Shown: in pieces, positions 60,309 to 64,000 of the stretch | Layout: the number at the start of each line of letters is the position of its first letter | How positions within the stretch are numbered: the first letter of the stretch is position 1 | Assembly (NCBI RefSeq): GCF_014898815.1 | Contig: NW_026515439.1 | Location: 1 to 64,000 of the forward strand | Direction of reading: 5' to 3' | Length of the DNA stretch: 64,000 nucleotides | DNA from: Panonychus citri | Taxonomy: Eukaryota > Arthropoda > Arachnida > Trombidiformes > Tetranychidae | Notes under the pieces: model-generated | Told to the model about the DNA's origin: nothing | Database searches by the model: none | Seen by the model: the letters and a program-made list of their open reading frames with translations, nothing else | Position numbers and translations under genes: made by a program

Positions 60309-62040
60309 TTAAATTGAAGGTCCACCGATTAAAGTACCAGGATTGGTTCGAGCGATAGTTTTAAACTTAGCCCATTCACCGTTGATTGTTGCCCAATTAG
60401 AGTTCATCTCAGTTTTTACTAGACTTGGTGATTGATCAACTTCCCTTTTCATTGAATCTAATATTCGATCACCTTCGGTGAACATATTATTCAAAACTCC
60501 TTCACCTAAGAGAATTAAAGTAAATAATTAATGTGGATTAATTTAAACTCTTATAAAATAATAGAAGAAGAGATGAAAGAGAAAACAGATCAACTAATAG
60601 ATTACATACTTATTCTTTGTCTCAATCGATTGGTAATTTTTTCTTTCACAGAATAAAAATATTTGAAACCATCGGGAACCAATAAATGATTCAAAATTTT
60701 CACTATTAACTAGACGATTAAATAACATAGAGATTGAGTTAATTGTGTCAGGTAACAATTTAAAATTCGTACCTGAATTAAAAACAGCGGCGACCATACA
60801 AACATGGCCTAAGATAACGATTACGATTGAAAGGGTTCGCCAACCATTAAGACAACTAATCTCATCTTTTGACGATTTATTTTGAAGTACAATTGTGAAA
60901 TTGCGACGAATTGAGAAACAATAAACTAACCAAGCAATTAAATGATCCCAATTAGTGGTTAATTTACAATTAGTTTCAATGATTTTCTCAAAAGGCAAAT
61001 GATACAAATCAAGTAACGTCGAGATGATCAATAGTAAACCTAATATAATGAAACATGTACTAGAAAAACAAAAAAAAACAACAACAATTAAGATGATTAT
61101 CAGGTGACAAGTGAATTAATTTGATTGTCATGATAATTGTGGACTTACATGATTAATTTTTCCGACCAATCAAAAGGTAAATCATAATAGGTTTCAATTT
61201 TAATTGCATCGACAACCTTAAGAGAAAGAAAATGAACATTTGGACTCTTCGTGTTCGTCGTCAAATTAAGAGTTGAAATTAATTGGAAACAATCCATATC
61301 TTAAATTTCTTCTTGATTCGATTAGATTATTCATTTGATAGACTAAACCATATCGATGTTGATTTAAATCGTAACCGTTTGGTGAAATTGCTAAATTGTC
61401 CATTCAACTTGTCGAAAGTCATTTTTCAAGATTTTGTTAAATCTAATCCATTAGAGATGAAAAAAAATCAAAGGTCATTCTTAAAATAACACTTAAAGGT
61501 CATACGGAGGTCGTTTACCTGAGAACACATTTAATGGCTCTAATTACAATTGTCAAGTCAAATTTACCTTCCAAGATCAGCGAATCAAAAAAAATTTTTA
61601 GAACATTTGATTAATTGGAACCAATAAAAACTTCTCTCTCCACTAATCCTTAAAACCTTTAGAAAAAAATAATAATACATAAGTAAAGAAAGAAACATAC
61701 ATGTAATAATAAGAAAAATGTTGGAAGTGAGAAAAAAAATGGCGAATTAAAAACCGAGATTATAAATTGAAATACTGAGAAAGACAATTTTACATGACAA
61801 CACGAATTCTTGTCTCAACTTACGATGACAAAATTGTTGTCCAACCAAATCGATCATCTTAACATCAATACTAACCTAAAGAGAATTAAAAAGAGAAAAA
61901 AAATTCTTTTAATCGCAAAACCGCAACTAAAAACAAAATGGAAGCAAAAAGAGAAAAGAAAATAAAAAAAGAGAATAGAAAATTTTCTCAATACTTACCA
62001 AGAGTGTAACATATTAGGTGGTCACCTTTGACATGGCCAA
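60309..62040 (-). CDS. NRF-6-like protein (acyltransferase-3 family), shortened at the C-terminus
   Basis: Exons with good splice sites on the minus strand: about 62040-61999, 61824-61875, one ending 61568, microexon 61519-61539 (21 nt), 61149-61216, 60610-61059 and 60505-60309. The 61059 exon gives membrane segment TCFIILGLLLIISTLLDLY and LNGWRTLSIVIVILGHVC, the junction between the N-terminal NRF domain and the acyltransferase-3 domain of nose-resistant-to-fluoxetine proteins, which are multi-pass and act in lipid/drug uptake. Upstream exons would be the NRF domain (ADLGR/AIKCVLR near its Cys motif), but the phase between the microexon and 61216 does not match, so an exon is missing. After GHVC only about 130 hydrophilic residues follow, not the usual ten helices. 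Confidence 0.5.
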
Positions 62041-62760
62041 TACAAAAGATAAACAAGTGTCAACGTCATAGAATTTCAAGTTTCCAAATAGAGAGAAGAA
62101 AATTAATTCTCATTCTAAATTAAATTAAACTTGTAATAAACTTTAATTAGTATCGAAATTAACTAATTAAGAGGCAAAATTTTCTCCAACAATTAAACTC
62201 ATATGTTGATCGTTTAAAAGAAAACATTTAACAATCGAATCGGTTAATCGATGTATCGATCATTATTCTTGCCTGGTGTTGGTTTTGAGATTTTTTGTTC
62301 ACTTGGTTTTTTGGTTTGGTTTGTATTTGATTGGAATTGTAAATTAATTGTTCTTTACGGTTAAACTAATTTAAATTCTTTTTCTCTTTTATTAATTTTT
62401 CACAATTAATTTATACCTTATCACTTACTTAACCTGTGAAAATTGTTTAGAGTCTAAATTTGGGCTCTAAATTACCAATTACCAAAGTCTAAATTTTCAC
62501 TTTTCTATCTTTTTCTCTCCTTTCTTTTCCTGTTCTTTTTTTGTCTGTTCAATTGATAAGCTATGATTTTCTGACTCTTGTTGTTATCGTTTTTTTCTCT
62601 ATTCAACTCTACAATAAACAATCAATAAATATGTCACTGGTCTTCATATTCCTTAAAAAACGTTTATCTTCTGTTTCCAGTGTCATAAAAGTTAATTAGA
62701 GCCTTAATTATTAAATTATATCACCTGGCTCAAAATACAAAATTACCCAATTTACTGGCC
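62041..62760. other. Intergenic region, divergent from the right-edge gene
   Basis: T-rich, no reading frame. It lies between a minus-strand gene and the plus-strand gene at 62761, so it likely holds both promoters. Confidence 0.4.
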
Positions 62761-62949
62761 ATGGATGATTTAGGCCTCAGCTCTCGGCTGTTAGGCTTCA
62801 AGACAAAGGTAACCTCATTTTCTGTTCTTTTTCAATTTACTTCATTTTTTTCTTCTCGTTTACTTCTCATTTTGACTGAGAGGTTTCAAACTCTATCCTG
62901 TGTTAATACCTTTGTTTACACTTGCAGAGTTTGATCTATTTACTCAGCC

Positions 62950-62980
<31 letters not shown>

Positions 62981-64000
62981 TTGAGTTCAATTGATAATTT
63001 TGCCTTTTGTTTATTGTGATTTTTAATTCATTTTCTATTCCATTTGTTTTTAAATAGATTGATGATGCCGTGGCCTTGGTTCCGGACATGACAGCTGAAG
63101 AAAAGCTTAGAGCTGTACAATTTTGGAATGTTGTCTCTGAAAAATTGCAGGGAATTGTTAATGACAGTGCTGCTGACATTAATGCGCTTATACCTGATGA
63201 ATTTGGGGATGATGATTTAAATAAAGAGACGAAAGAATTGGTAGAAACCATTGAAAATAGTAAAAATTTTGATTTTGATTCAAGCTTGACCAGTGGAACA
63301 AGTTTGACTGCTCAGCCTGAAGATGAATCACTCGATTTTCCTGATATTGCGTCGACTAATCTATCGGATACAGGTTTAGATTCACCAGCAGACAGTTTAT
63401 CAGATGCTAGAGTTAACGATCCAACATTATCGTTAAATTTATCCAGCTCTGAACAATCACCAACTGGGACAACTAATATTCAATCTACTCCACCACACTC
63501 ACGATCACTTGTTGACACAGATGCAAATGATACTCTTTCTATGAATGGAAATCTAAATGAATCAAACGATTGCGAGATTGATGTTGATCAATTATCAGTA
63601 ATGGAAAATGAATCTCTTCACTTTTCTGCTGGTAATGTTGATGAAACTCAAATTGGTGATCTAACCAATATAAGTACAGATGCAAATGTCTTATATGGTT
63701 TGGAATCAACTGATCGAGCCAATGTAATCCAATCAACATCACCTAAACAACATTTCAACAATAATACGACTGTTGAATCATCCATTCAAGACAGTAACTC
63801 GAGTCTGGGAGAAAATCTTGGAGCGGAAAGTGAGAGTAGTTTCATCAGTGAAAGTGGAGAAAGTCTAAATATAGATCGATTTGGTGTCTCTCACGTTTCA
63901 TTAGAAATGGAAACTGATACTAATTCACTTGAAACACTTATGGTTAACCAATCGACCACGAATGGCCTAATGGCGACAACAGTTGACAATAATAAGATTT
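62761..64000 (+). CDS. Large acidic Ser/Asp/Asn-rich protein of unknown family, 3' end outside window
   Basis: Exon 1 (62761-62808) encodes MDDLGLSSRLLGFKTK; intron 62809-63057 carries a (CT)n array at 62950-62981; exon 2 opens at 63058 in phase 0 and is uninterrupted to the window edge (over 310 codons). The first 60 residues (IDDAVALVPDMTAEEKLRAVQFWNVV) look like a folded helical N-terminus; from about residue 75 the sequence is disordered, rich in Ser, Asp, Glu and Asn, with almost no Lys or Arg. No known domain recognised. The continuous frame, ATG start and clean intron make it a real gene. Codon use resembles its neighbours. Confidence 0.75.

Noticed and set aside
61283..61489. Plus-strand 68-codon frame over the NRF-6-like locus
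   Set aside because: Starts without strong context, has no family match, and overlaps an intron of the minus-strand gene; not enough to call.

Overview
The window looks like nuclear DNA of a small-genome chelicerate, most likely an acariform (spider-mite-like) mite. This is inferred from the low GC content, very short GT-AG introns (about 60-300 bp), close gene packing with short head-to-head intergenic regions, abundant (GA)n/(CT)n microsatellites and an arthropod-type gustatory receptor. No marker gene fixes the species.

Layout. 0.6-5.7 kb: Flower-like membrane protein, a carboxylesterase and a HINT2-type nucleotide hydrolase. 7-16.7 kb: an ARMC10-like armadillo protein, CNEP1R1, TMEM135 and eIF3c. 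17-30.7 kb: a TRUB2-like protein, a carbohydrate sulfotransferase, a membrane SDR, a gustatory receptor whose three C-terminal exons I resolved, RBM22 and ZMPSTE24. 32.4-34.8 kb: Bicaudal D. 34.8-47.7 kb: an 11-13 kb region without recognisable genes, rich in GA/CT arrays, ending in a TA-flanked DNA transposon. 47.7-58.6 kb: a complete env-bearing Ty3/gypsy (errantivirus-like) LTR element on the minus strand. 59-62 kb: a Ras-like GTPase, a second copy of the DNA transposon family and an NRF-6-like gene. 62.8 kb to the edge: a long acidic, Ser/Asp-rich protein of unknown function that runs off the window.

Most interesting locus. Between env and the 3' LTR the element carries about 3.5 kb of extra coding material. 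It holds a second, divergent Gag-like gene with its own zinc knuckle (same strand), and two intron-containing genes on the opposite strand. One of these encodes an 88-residue protein that aligns without gaps to the LOTUS/OST-HTH fold of germ-granule and piRNA-pathway proteins. The other encodes a 380-residue protein with a signal-like N-terminus, a Cys cluster and a C-terminal AT-hook. Antisense genes can keep their introns through an RNA intermediate, so this looks like an accessory module carried by a retrovirus-like element.

Data quality. Essential single-copy genes (eIF3c, TMEM135, BicD) carry several single-base frameshifts, and the two LTRs differ mainly by small indels. Most frameshifts here are therefore probably assembly or read errors, not pseudogenisation. 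Exon boundaries come from splice consensus plus phase matching by eye. Family names rest on recognised motifs, not database searches.
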